Assembly (NCBI RefSeq): GCF_019799945.1
Contig: NZ_JABGCH010000005.1
Location: forward strand, 1 to 64,000
Length of the DNA stretch: 64,000 bases
DNA from: Modestobacter marinus
GTDB taxonomy: Bacteria > Actinomycetota > Actinomycetes > Mycobacteriales > Geodermatophilaceae
Reading direction: 5' to 3'
This document shows, piece by piece, positions 23,090-31,504 of the stretch. The first letter of the stretch is position 1; the number at the start of each line of letters is the position of its first letter. A program made the position numbers and the translations under genes. The notes beneath the pieces are model-generated. The model was not told where the DNA came from. It searched no databases and worked only from the letters and a program-made list of their open reading frames with translations.

Positions 23090-24348
23090 CAGGCGGTGAG
23101 GGCATCGACGACGAGCGGGACGTCGAGGGCCGAGGCCAGCTCCCGGCACGAGTGCATCGCGAGCATCGGGGCGCCGATGTCGACCGTCGGCAGGCCCAGC
23201 CGGGTCGCGGTGAGCGGGCCGATCGTGCTGCCGCACGGCAGGTCGGCCCGGGTCACGAAGTGCTGCACCGGCACACCGGCCTCGGCGCATCGCTCGGTGA
23301 ACCAGCCACCGCTGGCCGCGTCGGTGGCGTAGGCCTGGTTGGCGTTCAGCTTCAGCACCGGTCCGCCACCGAGCTGCGGCTGGTGCGCGGGCTCGTGCCG
23401 GTCGGACCGGGTGGGGTGGACGGCGTGCGCCATGTCCGCCGACACCAGCCGGGAGCGGGCGAGGGCACGGGCCAGCGCCTGCGGATCGGCCGGGTCGGTG
23501 ACCGCGACCAGCCGGCGGACGACGTCCTCCAGGAAGCTGCCGCGCGCCCCGGACATCGAGCCGCTGCCCACCTCCTCGTGGTCGTTGCACACCAGCAGCT
23601 GCGTGCGCTCCCCAGCTGCCGCGGCGACCAGCGCGGTGACCCCGGCGTGGCAGCTTGCCAGGTTGTCCAGCCGCGGCGCCGCCACCCACGTGCCGTCCGC
23701 GCCGGTGGTGCCCGCGGGCTGCGTGTCGGCCAGCACCAGGTCGTGCCCGACGACGTCCCCGACCGCGACGCCGGCGGCGTCGGCGACCGCCTCGGTGAGG
23801 CCCGGCTCGGTTCCCAGCTCACGCGACCACACCGGCACCAGGTGCCGCTGCGGGTCCAGCGTCAGCGCCTCGCGCACCGAGCGGTCCAGGTGGATGGCCA
23901 GCGAGGGCAGTCGCAGCGGCGCCCCGGGCAGCCGGACCAGCGCCTGGCCGCCCCCGCGCAGCACGAGCCGTCCGGCGACGGTGAGCTCGCGGTCCAGCCA
24001 GGTGTGCCACAGGCCGCCGCCGTAGGGCTCCACGCCGACCAGCCGGTAGCCGGCCTGCCGGACGTCCGAGCGCGGCCGGACCTTGAACGTCGGGGAGTCG
24101 GTGTGCGCCCCCACCAGCCGCATCCCGGCCTCGGCGAGGGGTGCGCTGCCCACGCGGAAGGCGATCAGGCTGCCGTGCCGGACCACGAAGTGCCCCGCGC
24201 CCGGGGCCGGTGACCAGGCGTCGGCCTCGGCGAGCTCGGTGAACCCGGCGACGCGGAGCCGCCGGGCCAGCTCGGCCACCGCGTGCGACGGCGAGGGGCA
24301 GACGTCGACGAAGGCGCGCAGGTCGTCGCCCAGGGAGAGGTCCGGCAT
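23077..24348 (-). CDS. M18 family aminopeptidase
   Basis: A 423-residue dinuclear zinc aminopeptidase (aspartyl aminopeptidase/ApeB type). Metal and catalytic motifs: VGAHTDSPTFKVRP (His-Asp, near residue 80), APRLDNLASC (bridging Asp), CNDHEEVGSGSMSGA (Glu-Glu), DMAHAVHP, and a final MHSCRELASA with the last histidine ligand. Length matches the family. It would remove N-terminal residues from cytosolic peptides. The ATG at 24348 is the clear start. It overlaps the RibD-like gene tail to tail by 13 bases. Confidence 0.94.
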   Translation of the reverse strand: MPDLSLGDDLRAFVDVCPSPSHAVAELARRLRVAGFTELAEADAWSPAPGAGHFVVRHGSLIAFRVGSAPLAEAGMRLVGAHTDSPTFKVRPRSDVRQAGYRLVGVEPYGGGLWHTWLDRELTVAGRLVLRGGGQALVRLPGAPLRLPSLAIHLDRSVREALTLDPQRHLVPVWSRELGTEPGLTEAVADAAGVAVGDVVGHDLVLADTQPAGTTGADGTWVAAPRLDNLASCHAGVTALVAAAAGERTQLLVCNDHEEVGSGSMSGARGSFLEDVVRRLVAVTDPADPQALARALARSRLVSADMAHAVHPTRSDRHEPAHQPQLGGGPVLKLNANQAYATDAASGGWFTERCAEAGVPVQHFVTRADLPCGSTIGPLTATRLGLPTVDIGAPMLAMHSCRELASALDVPLVVDALTACYSD

Positions 24349-24418
24349 GGGGCCATCGTCGCCGGTGGGACGGGATGGGGATCAGCCGGGGGCCGGACGG
24401 GAGGCCGCGAAGCTGTCA

Positions 24419-25929
24419 GTGGCCGAACATGTTCGGTCTGTGCACGGGAGCGCGGGTGAGCTGCAGATCGACCTGGTGTGGGAGTCTCGGGTCCCTGCCC
24501 CGCGCCTACCCGTGTCCTGGCTGACCGACGAGGAGAAGGCCGTCGAGCTGCAGCGGGTGCAGGAGCGACGGGCCGTGGACGCCGCCTACGAGGCGGAGCT
24601 GATCCTGGCCCTGGCCGCCGAACGGCCGGCGTCGGTGGACCCGCCGCCGGACCATCCCGGTGCCCGCCGGCCGGGCTGGACACCCGACACCGCCTCCGCT
24701 CCCCGGGTGAGCGAGTTCTTCACCGCCGAGTTGTCGGCGATCCTGAATCTGGGCAGAGGCACCGCAGCGATCAAGCTGACCCGGGCGCTGACCTGGCGGG
24801 ACAAGCTGCCGGCCACGCTCGCCGCCCTGGCGGCCGGCGAGCTGGACGAGCGGCGAGCCTGCGCGCTGGCCGACGTGTTGGTGGACGCCACCCCCGAGGT
24901 CGCCGGCCAGGTGGAGGCGGCGCTGCTCGGGCAGGCCGGTGACCTGTCGGTGTACCGGCTGCGGGACGGCGCCACCGCCCTCCTGCTGCAGATGGACACC
25001 GCCGCGGCCGAGGTGCATCGCAAGGAGGCCGAGAAGGCCGCCGATGTGCGGGTGCACCCCTCGCCGACCGACGGGCGGGCGACGCTGGCCGCGGACCTGC
25101 CCGTGGACGAGGCGGTCGAGTGCTTCGACGTGGTCGACCAGCTGGCCCGGATGCTCAAGTCCGACGGCGACGGCCGCGCGATCGGGACACTGCGGGTGCA
25201 CGTGCTGTCGACGCTGATCCGCCGCCCCGCCGGCTCCGGCCTACCGACCGTCTGCGCGAACGTGACCGTGAGCGCCGTCGTCACCGCACTGGACGGCACC
25301 AGGAACGTGCCTGGCGAGGTCGGCGGGCTGCCGATCACCGCCGCCCACCTGCGCGATCTCCTCGCCCGCATCGGCGTGCTGGGGGCTCACCGCCCCCGAC
25401 GGCGGCACGCTGAGCTACGCGATCACCGGCCCCGATGGGGAACTGCTGGCCACCCTCACGCCCGCCGAACTCACCCGGCTGGCCCGCCGCGGCTGGCCAC
25501 GACACCCCGACGGCGACGGCGACCCGTGCGACTGCCCGGTGGCCGGGCTGCCCCCGCCGACCGACGTCTACGAACCGACCGCCCGTCAGCGGGCCTTCGT
25601 GACCACCCGCGACCGGCGCTGCCGCTTCCCCGACTGCGGCCAGCGCGTCGGTTGGGCCGACCTCGATCACGTGATCGCCCACTCCTGTGGCGGCGCAACG
25701 GACTGCACCAACCTCTGCTGCCTGTGCCGCTCCCACCACCGGCTCAAGACCTTCGCTCCCGGCTGGCACTTTCCGGATGGACACCGACGGCACCCTGCAC
25801 GTGACCACCCCGTCGGGCGTCACCCGCACCACCCGACCACCCGGCCTGCGGCCCCGACCACCCGAGACCGAACCGCTACCGCGCGAACTCGGACCGGCGG
25901 CAGGCAGCGACGACGTACCGCCCTTCTGA
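24419..25929 (+). pseudogene. DUF222/HNH endonuclease gene with two frameshifts
   Basis: The gene reads well as a DUF222-HNH protein (normal size near 500 residues) only if two single-base insertions are ignored. Frame 1 covers the DUF222 region up to ...DLLARIGVLG; at the GGGGG run 25381-25385 one extra G shifts the frame, after which LTAPDGGTLSYAI continues correctly. The HNH domain follows intact (CRFPDCG, DLDHVIAHSCGG, CLCRSHHRLKT, the zinc Cys and catalytic His residues). At TTT 25770-25772 an extra T shifts again, and MDTDGTLHVTTPSG continues to the stop at 25929. These abundant actinobacterial genes are thought to be mobile or housekeeping nucleases of unknown role. The start at GTG 24419 is approximate. 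Sequencing error in homopolymers is the main alternative. Confidence 0.85.
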
Positions 25930-25972
25930 GCGGGGCGGCGGGGCGGTCCGGGCTGCGGCACGAACTGGGCGG

Positions 25973-26965
25973 TCAGACCTGCAGCCAGCGCATCCCGGAC
26001 GGCGAGTACCGCTCCCCGGCCGTGACGCCGACCGGCGCGACCTCCTCGATCGCGGCGAGGTCCGCGGGCGTCAGCTCGACGTCGAGCGCGGAGACGTTCT
26101 CCTCGAGGTTGGCGATCCGCCGGGTGCCGGGGATGGGCACGACGTCGTCCCCCTGGGCGAGCACCCACGCCAGGGCCAGCTGCGCGGGCGTGACGCCCTT
26201 GGCCTCGGCGATCGCGACCACCCGGTCGAGGACCGCCAGGTTCTTCCGGAAGTTCTCGCCCTGGAAGCGCGGGGAGGCGCGGCGGAAGTCGTCGTCGGCG
26301 AAGTCGTCGACGCTGCGGATCTTCCCGGAGAGGAACCCGCGGCCCAGCGGCGAGTACGGCACGAACCCGATGCCCAGCTCGCGGACGGTGGCCAGCACGC
26401 CGTTGTCCTCGACGTCCCGGGTGAACAGCGACCACTCGGTCTGCACCGCCGTCAGCGGGGCGGTGGCGTGCGCGCGGCGGATGGTCCCCGGCCAGGCCTC
26501 GCTGATGCCGAGGTACCGGATCTTGCCCTCGGCGACCAGCTCGCCCAGCGCCCCGAAGGTCTCCTCCAGCGGCGTCGCCGGGTCGACCCGGTGCTGGTAG
26601 TACAGGTCGATCACGTCGATGCCGAGCCGCTGCAGCGACCCGTCGACGGACCTCCGGACGTACTCCGGGGTGCCGTTGACCCGGCCGGTGCGCCGGCCGG
26701 AGTCGTCGAGCTCGTTGCCGAACTTGGTCGCCAGCACCACCTCGTCCCGGCGGGTGGCCAGCACCTGCCCGAGCAGCCGCTCGTTGGTCCACGGGCCGTA
26801 GACGTCGGCGGTGTCGAGGAGCGTGACGCCCAGGTCGAGCGCGCGGTGCAGGGTCGCCAGGTTCTCGGCGTCGTCGAAGGCGCCGTAGTAGGAGCTCATC
26901 CCCATGCAGCCGAGCCCCTCGGCCGAGACGGTCAGCCCCTGGGCGCCCAGCACGCGGATCTGCAC
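25973..26965 (-). CDS. Aldo/keto reductase (YhdN/IolS-like)
   Basis: A 330-residue AKR with the tetrad in place: [14 protein letters not shown] (Asp, Tyr), LATKFGN (Lys) and [10 protein letters not shown] (His). [14 protein letters not shown] at the start and [34 protein letters not shown] are typical of the AKR13-type proteins. Cofactor binding is at the C-terminal [14 protein letters not shown]. Substrate is unknown. The GTG at 26965 gives normal length; the gene is divergent from the small protein gene 44 bases away. Confidence 0.92.
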   Translation of the reverse strand: MQIRVLGAQGLTVSAEGLGCMGMSSYYGAFDDAENLATLHRALDLGVTLLDTADVYGPWTNERLLGQVLATRRDEVVLATKFGNELDDSGRRTGRVNGTPEYVRRSVDGSLQRLGIDVIDLYYQHRVDPATPLEETFGALGELVAEGKIRYLGISEAWPGTIRRAHATAPLTAVQTEWSLFTRDVEDNGVLATVRELGIGFVPYSPLGRGFLSGKIRSVDDFADDDFRRASPRFQGENFRKNLAVLDRVVAIAEAKGVTPAQLALAWVLAQGDDVVPIPGTRRIANLEENVSALDVELTPADLAAIEEVAPVGVTAGERYSPSGMRWLQV

Positions 26966-27008
26966 GCGCCGATCGTGCACCGGACGGCGCGGAGTAGAAA
27001 CGGTCGGC

Positions 27009-27275
27009 ATGGCGGACGACATGGAGATCCAGGCCCAGGGCGAGCACGAGTTCGTCGTCGTGCAGCACACCGAGGTCGACGACGTCACGACCTGGTTCCG
27101 GCTGAGCCCGGAGGTCCTGGACCGGCTCGGCACCGACGACGAGGAGGACGTCGTCCGCCGGACGGTGCTCTTCCTGCGCCGTCACCAGGACGTCGCGGAC
27201 TTCCCCGACCTGGTCGAGCTGGAGGACGTCATCGCCGGCTACGAGGACTACCTCCCGGCGATGGCCGAGGACTGA
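27009..27275 (+). CDS. Small acidic protein of unknown function
   Basis: An 88-residue, strongly acidic protein starting [20 protein letters not shown]. It appears to have beta strands in the first half ([20 protein letters not shown]) and helices in the second ([30 protein letters not shown]). I recognise this as a conserved actinobacterial small protein but know no function. TAGAAA lies 8 bases upstream of the ATG and could be a weak -10. It precedes the MoxR gene by 46 bases on the same strand. Confidence 0.7.
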   Translation: MADDMEIQAQGEHEFVVVQHTEVDDVTTWFRLSPEVLDRLGTDDEEDVVRRTVLFLRRHQDVADFPDLVELEDVIAGYEDYLPAMAED

Positions 27276-27321
27276 GCGGCGCAACACGCCGTCCTACCGG
27301 CCCGGATGGGATGCTGCCGAC

Positions 27322-28212
27322 GTGAGCCAGCCTCCGCTCCCCGCCGACCCGGCCGCGCTCGCCGACGCCCTGGAGGCCACCGGCTACCTCCCCGACGAGG
27401 GGCTGGCGACGGCGGCGTACCTGGCGCTGGTCATGCACCGCCCGCTGTTCCTGGAGGGCGAGGCCGGCGTCGGCAAGACCGCGCTGGCCCAGGCGCTGGC
27501 CGAGGTCACCGGGCGGCCGCTGTACCGGCTGCAGTGCTACGAGGGCCTGGAGGCCAGTCACGCGCTCTACGACTGGGACTTCGGCCGGCAACTGCTGCAC
27601 CTGCGCGCCGCCGAGGCCGCGCACGCCACCGGGGACACCGCGGAGCTGGAGGCGGGGCTCTACGACCGGCGGTTCCTGCTGGCCCGGCCGCTGCTGCAGG
27701 CGCTGGAGGACGCCCCGTCGGTCCTGCTGGTCGACGAGGTGGACCGCGCCGACGACGAGTTCGAGGCCTTCCTGCTCGAGGTGCTCAGCGACTTCACCAT
27801 CTCGATCCCGGAGCTGGGCACGATCCGCGCGGAGACGCCGCCGCTCGTCGTCCTCACCTCCAACCGGACCCGGGAGGTGCACGACGCGCTCAAGCGGCGC
27901 TGCCTCTACCACTGGCTGGAGCACCCGGACTTCGAGCGCGAGGTGGCGATCCTGCGCCGCCGGCTGCCCGAGGTCACCGAGTCCCTCGCCCGCCAGGTCG
28001 CCGGGGCGACCGCCCGGCTGCGCGGGCTGGACCTGCTCAAGCCGCCGGGTGTGGCCGAGGCGATGGACTGGGCCACGGCGCTGCACGCGCTGGGCGCCCG
28101 GGAGCTGGACCCCGACACCGCCGCCCGCACCCTCGGGGCGGTGCTGAAGTACCGGGAGGACACCGACCGCGTGCACGAGCTGGCCCGGGGGGCGCTGTTC
28201 GGTGCCCGGTGA
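27322..28212 (+). CDS. MoxR family AAA+ ATPase (CoxD-like)
   Basis: A 296-residue AAA+ chaperone ATPase. Walker A is EGEAGVGKTALAQAL (near residues 45-59), Walker B LLVDEVDRADDEFEAFLLE, sensor 1 LTSNRTREVHDALKRRC, followed by an all-helical lid. MoxR/CoxD ATPases pair with VWA proteins to insert metal or sulfur cofactors; CoxD participates in maturing the CO dehydrogenase active site. Here the next two genes encode the CoxE and XdhC/CoxI type partners in an overlapping operon. GATGCT six bases before the GTG resembles a leaderless -10. The cox structural genes are about 20 kb away. Confidence 0.92.
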   Translation: MSQPPLPADPAALADALEATGYLPDEGLATAAYLALVMHRPLFLEGEAGVGKTALAQALAEVTGRPLYRLQCYEGLEASHALYDWDFGRQLLHLRAAEAAHATGDTAELEAGLYDRRFLLARPLLQALEDAPSVLLVDEVDRADDEFEAFLLEVLSDFTISIPELGTIRAETPPLVVLTSNRTREVHDALKRRCLYHWLEHPDFEREVAILRRRLPEVTESLARQVAGATARLRGLDLLKPPGVAEAMDWATALHALGARELDPDTAARTLGAVLKYREDTDRVHELARGALFGAR

Positions 28213-29383
28213 CGTCGTCGGGACGGTCCTCGGCTTCGCCCGCACGCTGCGGCACGCCGGGGTGACCGCCTCGCCCGACCGGGTCGAGGCGATGCTCAGC
28301 GCCGTCGCGCACCTCGACGTCCTGGACCCCACCGCCGTCTACTGGGCCGGCCGGCTGACGCTCTGCGGCGGCCCCGACGACCTGGACCGCTACGACGCCG
28401 CGTTCGCCGCGTACTTCGGCGGCGAGGCCCCCCGACCGCGCCGGGGCGGCGCGACCGAGCCGCCGCGGCTGGCCCGGGTGGCGCCGCTGCAGGCCGGCGA
28501 GGGGAGCCGGGACGGCGACGAGCCGGCGGACCTCGCCACCCGGGCCAGCGGCGAGGAGGTGCTGCGGCACCGGGACGTCGCCGAGCTGACCCCGGCCGAG
28601 CGGGAGCACCTGCGCCGGCTGTTCGCCCTGCTGGCCCCCGCGGCCCCGATGCGGACCTCGCGGCGGCGCACCCCCTCACCCGCCGGCGCGGTCCACCAGG
28701 CGCGGACGGTACGCCGGGCGTTGCGGGACGGCGGCGAGGTCACCCGGCTGCTGCACCACCGCGCCCGCCCGCGCCCCCGCCGGGTCGTGCTGCTGATCGA
28801 CGTGTCCGGGTCGATGAGCCCCTACGCCGACGCGCTGCTGCGGTTCGCGCACGCCGCCGTCCGCGCCCGCCCGGCCAGCACCGAGGTGTTCACCATCGGC
28901 ACCCGGCTGACCCGGGTCACCCGGGAGCTGCGGCTGCGCGACCCCGACCGGGCGCTGGCCGCGAGCGGCTCGGCCATCCCGGACTGGTCCGGGGGCACCC
29001 GGATCGGCGAGGTGCTCAAGGCGTTCCTGGACCGCTGGGGGCAGCGCGGCACCGCTCGCGGCGCGGTGGTGGTGCTCTGCAGCGACGGCTGGGAGCGCGG
29101 CGGCGCCGAGCTGCTCGGTGAGCAGATGGCCCGGCTGCACCGGCTCGCGCACGCCGTGGTCTGGGTGAACCCGCACAAGGGCCGGGCCGGCTACGAGCCG
29201 CTGACCGCGGGGATGGTCGCCGCGCTGCCGTCGGTCGACGCCTTCGTGGCGGGGCACAGCCTCGCGGCGTTCGAGGAGCTCGCCCGGGTCATCGAGAGGA
29301 CCCCGTGCTCCTCCTTCCTCGCACGCTCGGGACGAGCCTCGGGACGGGGCCTCAGGGAGGAACGCGATGCGCGACGTACTTGA
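28202..29383 (+). CDS. CoxE-like von Willebrand factor A protein
   Basis: A 393-residue protein of the CoxE/VWA group. The N-terminal half is helical and variable with an Arg/Pro-rich middle (about residues 75-190). The VWA domain runs from about 195: the MIDAS metal site is LLIDVSGSMSPYADALLRF (DxSxS), with SGGTRIGEVLKAFLDRW providing the threonine and CSDGWERGG the distal aspartate. It should act with the MoxR ATPase encoded immediately upstream (11-base overlap). The C-terminus overlaps the xdhC start by 17 bases, so all three genes are translationally linked. Confidence 0.9.
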   Translation: MPGDVVGTVLGFARTLRHAGVTASPDRVEAMLSAVAHLDVLDPTAVYWAGRLTLCGGPDDLDRYDAAFAAYFGGEAPRPRRGGATEPPRLARVAPLQAGEGSRDGDEPADLATRASGEEVLRHRDVAELTPAEREHLRRLFALLAPAAPMRTSRRRTPSPAGAVHQARTVRRALRDGGEVTRLLHHRARPRPRRVVLLIDVSGSMSPYADALLRFAHAAVRARPASTEVFTIGTRLTRVTRELRLRDPDRALAASGSAIPDWSGGTRIGEVLKAFLDRWGQRGTARGAVVVLCSDGWERGGAELLGEQMARLHRLAHAVVWVNPHKGRAGYEPLTAGMVAALPSVDAFVAGHSLAAFEELARVIERTPCSSFLARSGRASGRGLREERDARRT

Positions 29384-30488
29384 CGACCTGGTCGGGTGGT
29401 GGCAGGCCGGGGAGACGGTGGGGATGGGCACCGTCGTCGGCACCTGGCGTTCCGCGCCGCGACCCCCGGGCGCCTCGATGCTGGTCGGCCCGGACGGCAC
29501 CGCGGTGGGCAGCGTCTCCGGCGGCTGCGTCGAGGGCGCGGTCTACGAGGAGGCCCGGGACGCCGTGGACACCGGCGTCCCCACCCTGCAGCGCTACGGC
29601 GTCAGCGACGACGACGCCTTCGCCGTGGGGTTGACCTGCGGCGGGATCCTGGACGTCTTCGTGGAGGCGATCTCCCGGGAGTCCTTCCCCGAGCTCGGCG
29701 AGGTGGCCGAGTCGGTGGCCGCGCACGAGCCGGTCGCCGTCGTCACCTGCGTGCAGGGTCCGGACGACCGGCTCGGCCGGCGGATGGTCATCTGGCCGGA
29801 CCGGGTGTCGGGCACGTTCGGCCTGCAGCGGCTGGACGACGCCGTCGGCGACGACGCCCGGGGCATGCTCGTCGCCGGCCGCACCGGGCTGCTCCACTTC
29901 GGCCACGACGGGGAGCGGCGCGGCGACGACCTGACCGTGTTCGTCTCCTCCTTCGCCCCGCCGGCCCGGATGGTCGTCTTCGGTGCGATCGACTTCGCCG
30001 CCGCGGTGGCCCGGGTGGGCGGCTTCCTCGGGTACCGGGTGACCGTCTGCGACGCCCGCCCGGTGTTCGCCACCGCCCGGCGCTTCCCCGACGCGGACGA
30101 GGTCGTCGTCGAGTGGCCGCACCGCTACCTGCAGGCCGAGGTCGACGCCGGGCGGATCGACGAGCGGACCGTGCTCTGCGTGCTCACCCACGACCCCAAG
30201 TTCGACGTGCCGCTGCTGGAGGTGGCGCTGCGGCTGCGGGTGGCCTACGTCGGGGCGATGGGCTCGCGGCGCACGCACGAGGAGCGGCTCGCCCGGCTGC
30301 GGGAGGCCGGCCTGCAGGACCACGAGCTCGCGCGGCTCTCCTCACCGATCGGGCTGGACCTGGGCGCCCGCACCCCCGAGGAGACGGCCGTCTCGATCGC
30401 GGCGGAGATCGTCGCCGGGCGCTGGGGCGGTTCGGGGGAGCGGCTGACCGGCCTCGGCGGCCCGATCCACCGCACCGCCGACCGCTAG
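29367..30488 (+). CDS. xdhC: XdhC/CoxI family molybdenum-enzyme maturation protein
   Basis: A 373-residue protein with the XdhC/CoxI N-terminal domain (MGTVVGTWRSAPRPPGASMLVGPDGTAVGSVSGGCVEGAV is spread over residues 20-65; LTCGGILDVFVE near 90) and a C-terminal Rossmann domain (FGAIDFAAAVARVGGFLGYRVTVCDAR near 210 and YVGAMGSRRTHEERLARL). XdhC proteins bind molybdenum cofactor and help sulfurate it before insertion into xanthine-dehydrogenase-family enzymes. AGGGAGGAA precedes the ATG. It closes the moxR-coxE-xdhC operon and probably serves CoxL at 51.3 kb, which is inference. Confidence 0.92.
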   Translation: MRDVLDDLVGWWQAGETVGMGTVVGTWRSAPRPPGASMLVGPDGTAVGSVSGGCVEGAVYEEARDAVDTGVPTLQRYGVSDDDAFAVGLTCGGILDVFVEAISRESFPELGEVAESVAAHEPVAVVTCVQGPDDRLGRRMVIWPDRVSGTFGLQRLDDAVGDDARGMLVAGRTGLLHFGHDGERRGDDLTVFVSSFAPPARMVVFGAIDFAAAVARVGGFLGYRVTVCDARPVFATARRFPDADEVVVEWPHRYLQAEVDAGRIDERTVLCVLTHDPKFDVPLLEVALRLRVAYVGAMGSRRTHEERLARLREAGLQDHELARLSSPIGLDLGARTPEETAVSIAAEIVAGRWGGSGERLTGLGGPIHRTADR

Positions 30489-30494
30489 AAGGGC

Positions 30495-30532
30495 TTGCAA
30501 CATAGCGGAAGAGGTATACCGTTTGTGCTATG
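30495..30532 (+). promoter_or_regulatory. Promoter with 32-base dyad (putative operator) for the XRE/ClpP-like operon
   Basis: -35 TTGCAA (30495-30500), 16-base spacer, -10 TACCGT (30517-30522), then 7 bases and the ATG at 30530: a full leaderless promoter. Overlying it is an imperfect palindrome, 30501-30532, centred on GGTATACC (30513-30520), with outer arms CATAGC/GCTATG and matching AA/TT steps; 12 of 16 positions per arm pair. It covers the spacer, -10 and start codon, as expected for an autorepressor site. Confidence 0.75.
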
Positions 30533-30808
30533 CCGCCGTCGCGCCGCACCCGCTTCCCCGGCCTGCAGGCCCACGCCGACCAGGTCGAGGAAGGGCGGCG
30601 CGCGCTCGTCGCACAGCTCGTCGGTGCCCGGGTGCAGAGCGGGCTCAGCCAGACCGAGGTCGCCGCGCGGATGGGCACGTCCCAGTCGGCGGTCGCCCGG
30701 CTCGAGAGCGGTGAGCTCGACGCGCGGCTGTCCACGGTGGAGCGGTACGCGGCCGCGCTGGGGCGTGCCGTCTCCTGGCAGGTCACAGCACCGGAGGAAC
30801 CGTCATGA
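30530..30808 (+). CDS. XRE family helix-turn-helix regulator
   Basis: A 92-residue Cro/cI-type DNA-binding protein. A helical N-terminal extension (QAHADQVEEGRRALVAQLVGARVQ) is followed by the HTH SGLSQTEVAARMGTSQSAVARLESGELDARLSTVERYAAALG (about residues 38-78). HigA/antitoxin-like small regulators have this form, but no toxin gene adjoins. Its stop overlaps the ATG of the ClpP-like gene (ATGA), so the two proteins are made together. It very likely binds the dyad at 30501-30532 over its own promoter. Confidence 0.9.
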   Translation: MPPSRRTRFPGLQAHADQVEEGRRALVAQLVGARVQSGLSQTEVAARMGTSQSAVARLESGELDARLSTVERYAAALGRAVSWQVTAPEEPS

Positions 30809-31497
30809 ACCCGCCGCAGGACACCTGGCCGCCGCGTCCCGAGCCGCCCTGGCGGCCGCCGGAGCCCGAGCCGCCCTTCCCGCCGCGCACGCCGTGGCAC
30901 CCGGGCTGGACCGTGCCGACGCCCGGTCCGGTGTCGGCGTCGGCCTCGCTGCTGGTGCCGCCGACGGACTGGCTCGCCGAGCGGTTGCTCGACCAGCGGG
31001 TGATCGCCCTCGCCGGTGAGGTCGACGCCGAGACGGCCAACCGGACGGTCGCCGAGCTCGCCCTGCTGGACGCCTCCGGCGACGAGCCGGTGCAGCTGCG
31101 GCTGAGCGGCGTGCGCGCCGACGTCGACACCGTGCTCACCCTCGTGGACGCACTCGACCTGATGGGCGTCCCGGTGCACGCCACCTGCCTGGGGCACCTG
31201 ACCGGCGCGGCGGTCGCCGTGCTCGCGGTGGCCGACCACCGGGTGGCCGGGGCGCACGCCGTCCTGGAGCTGCGCGAGCCCTCCCCGGGGCGCGGCGTCC
31301 ACGGGCTCGACGTCGAGGGGCGCGCCGCCGAGCACGCCCGCCAGGTGCGCCGGCTGCAGGAACGCCTGGCCGAGGCCTGCGGGCGGCCGGTCGAGGAGGT
31401 CGCCGCGGACATGCGCGCCGGCCGGGCACTCACCGCGACCGAGGCGCAGGAGTACGGGCTGGTGGACGTCGCCGAGGCGCGGCGCGGCGCGGGCTGA
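30805..31497 (+). CDS. ClpP-like protein lacking the catalytic serine and histidine
   Basis: A 230-residue protein. Residues 1-45 are Pro-rich (PPRPEPPWRPPEPEPPFPP) and probably disordered. From residue 55 the sequence follows the ClpP/crotonase fold: DWLAERLLDQRVIALAGEVDAETANRTVAELALLD matches the ClpP N-terminal handle, and EEVAADMRAGRALTATEAQEYGLVD matches its C-terminus. The serine-nucleophile block (usually GxAASMGA) reads GHLTGAAV, the histidine block (MIHQP) reads LELREP, and the oxyanion SPGG reads SGVR. Proteolytic activity is therefore unlikely; a scaffold, sensor or ClpP-regulatory role is a guess. It is coupled by ATGA to an XRE repressor. Confidence 0.82.
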   Translation: MNPPQDTWPPRPEPPWRPPEPEPPFPPRTPWHPGWTVPTPGPVSASASLLVPPTDWLAERLLDQRVIALAGEVDAETANRTVAELALLDASGDEPVQLRLSGVRADVDTVLTLVDALDLMGVPVHATCLGHLTGAAVAVLAVADHRVAGAHAVLELREPSPGRGVHGLDVEGRAAEHARQVRRLQERLAEACGRPVEEVAADMRAGRALTATEAQEYGLVDVAEARRGAG

Positions 31498-31504
31498 CCC
31501 CGGC

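Noticed and set aside
25381..25772. Programmed frameshifting in the HNH gene
   Set aside because: No slippery heptamer, pseudoknot or stop codon at the shift sites; two simple run-length insertions explain it better.
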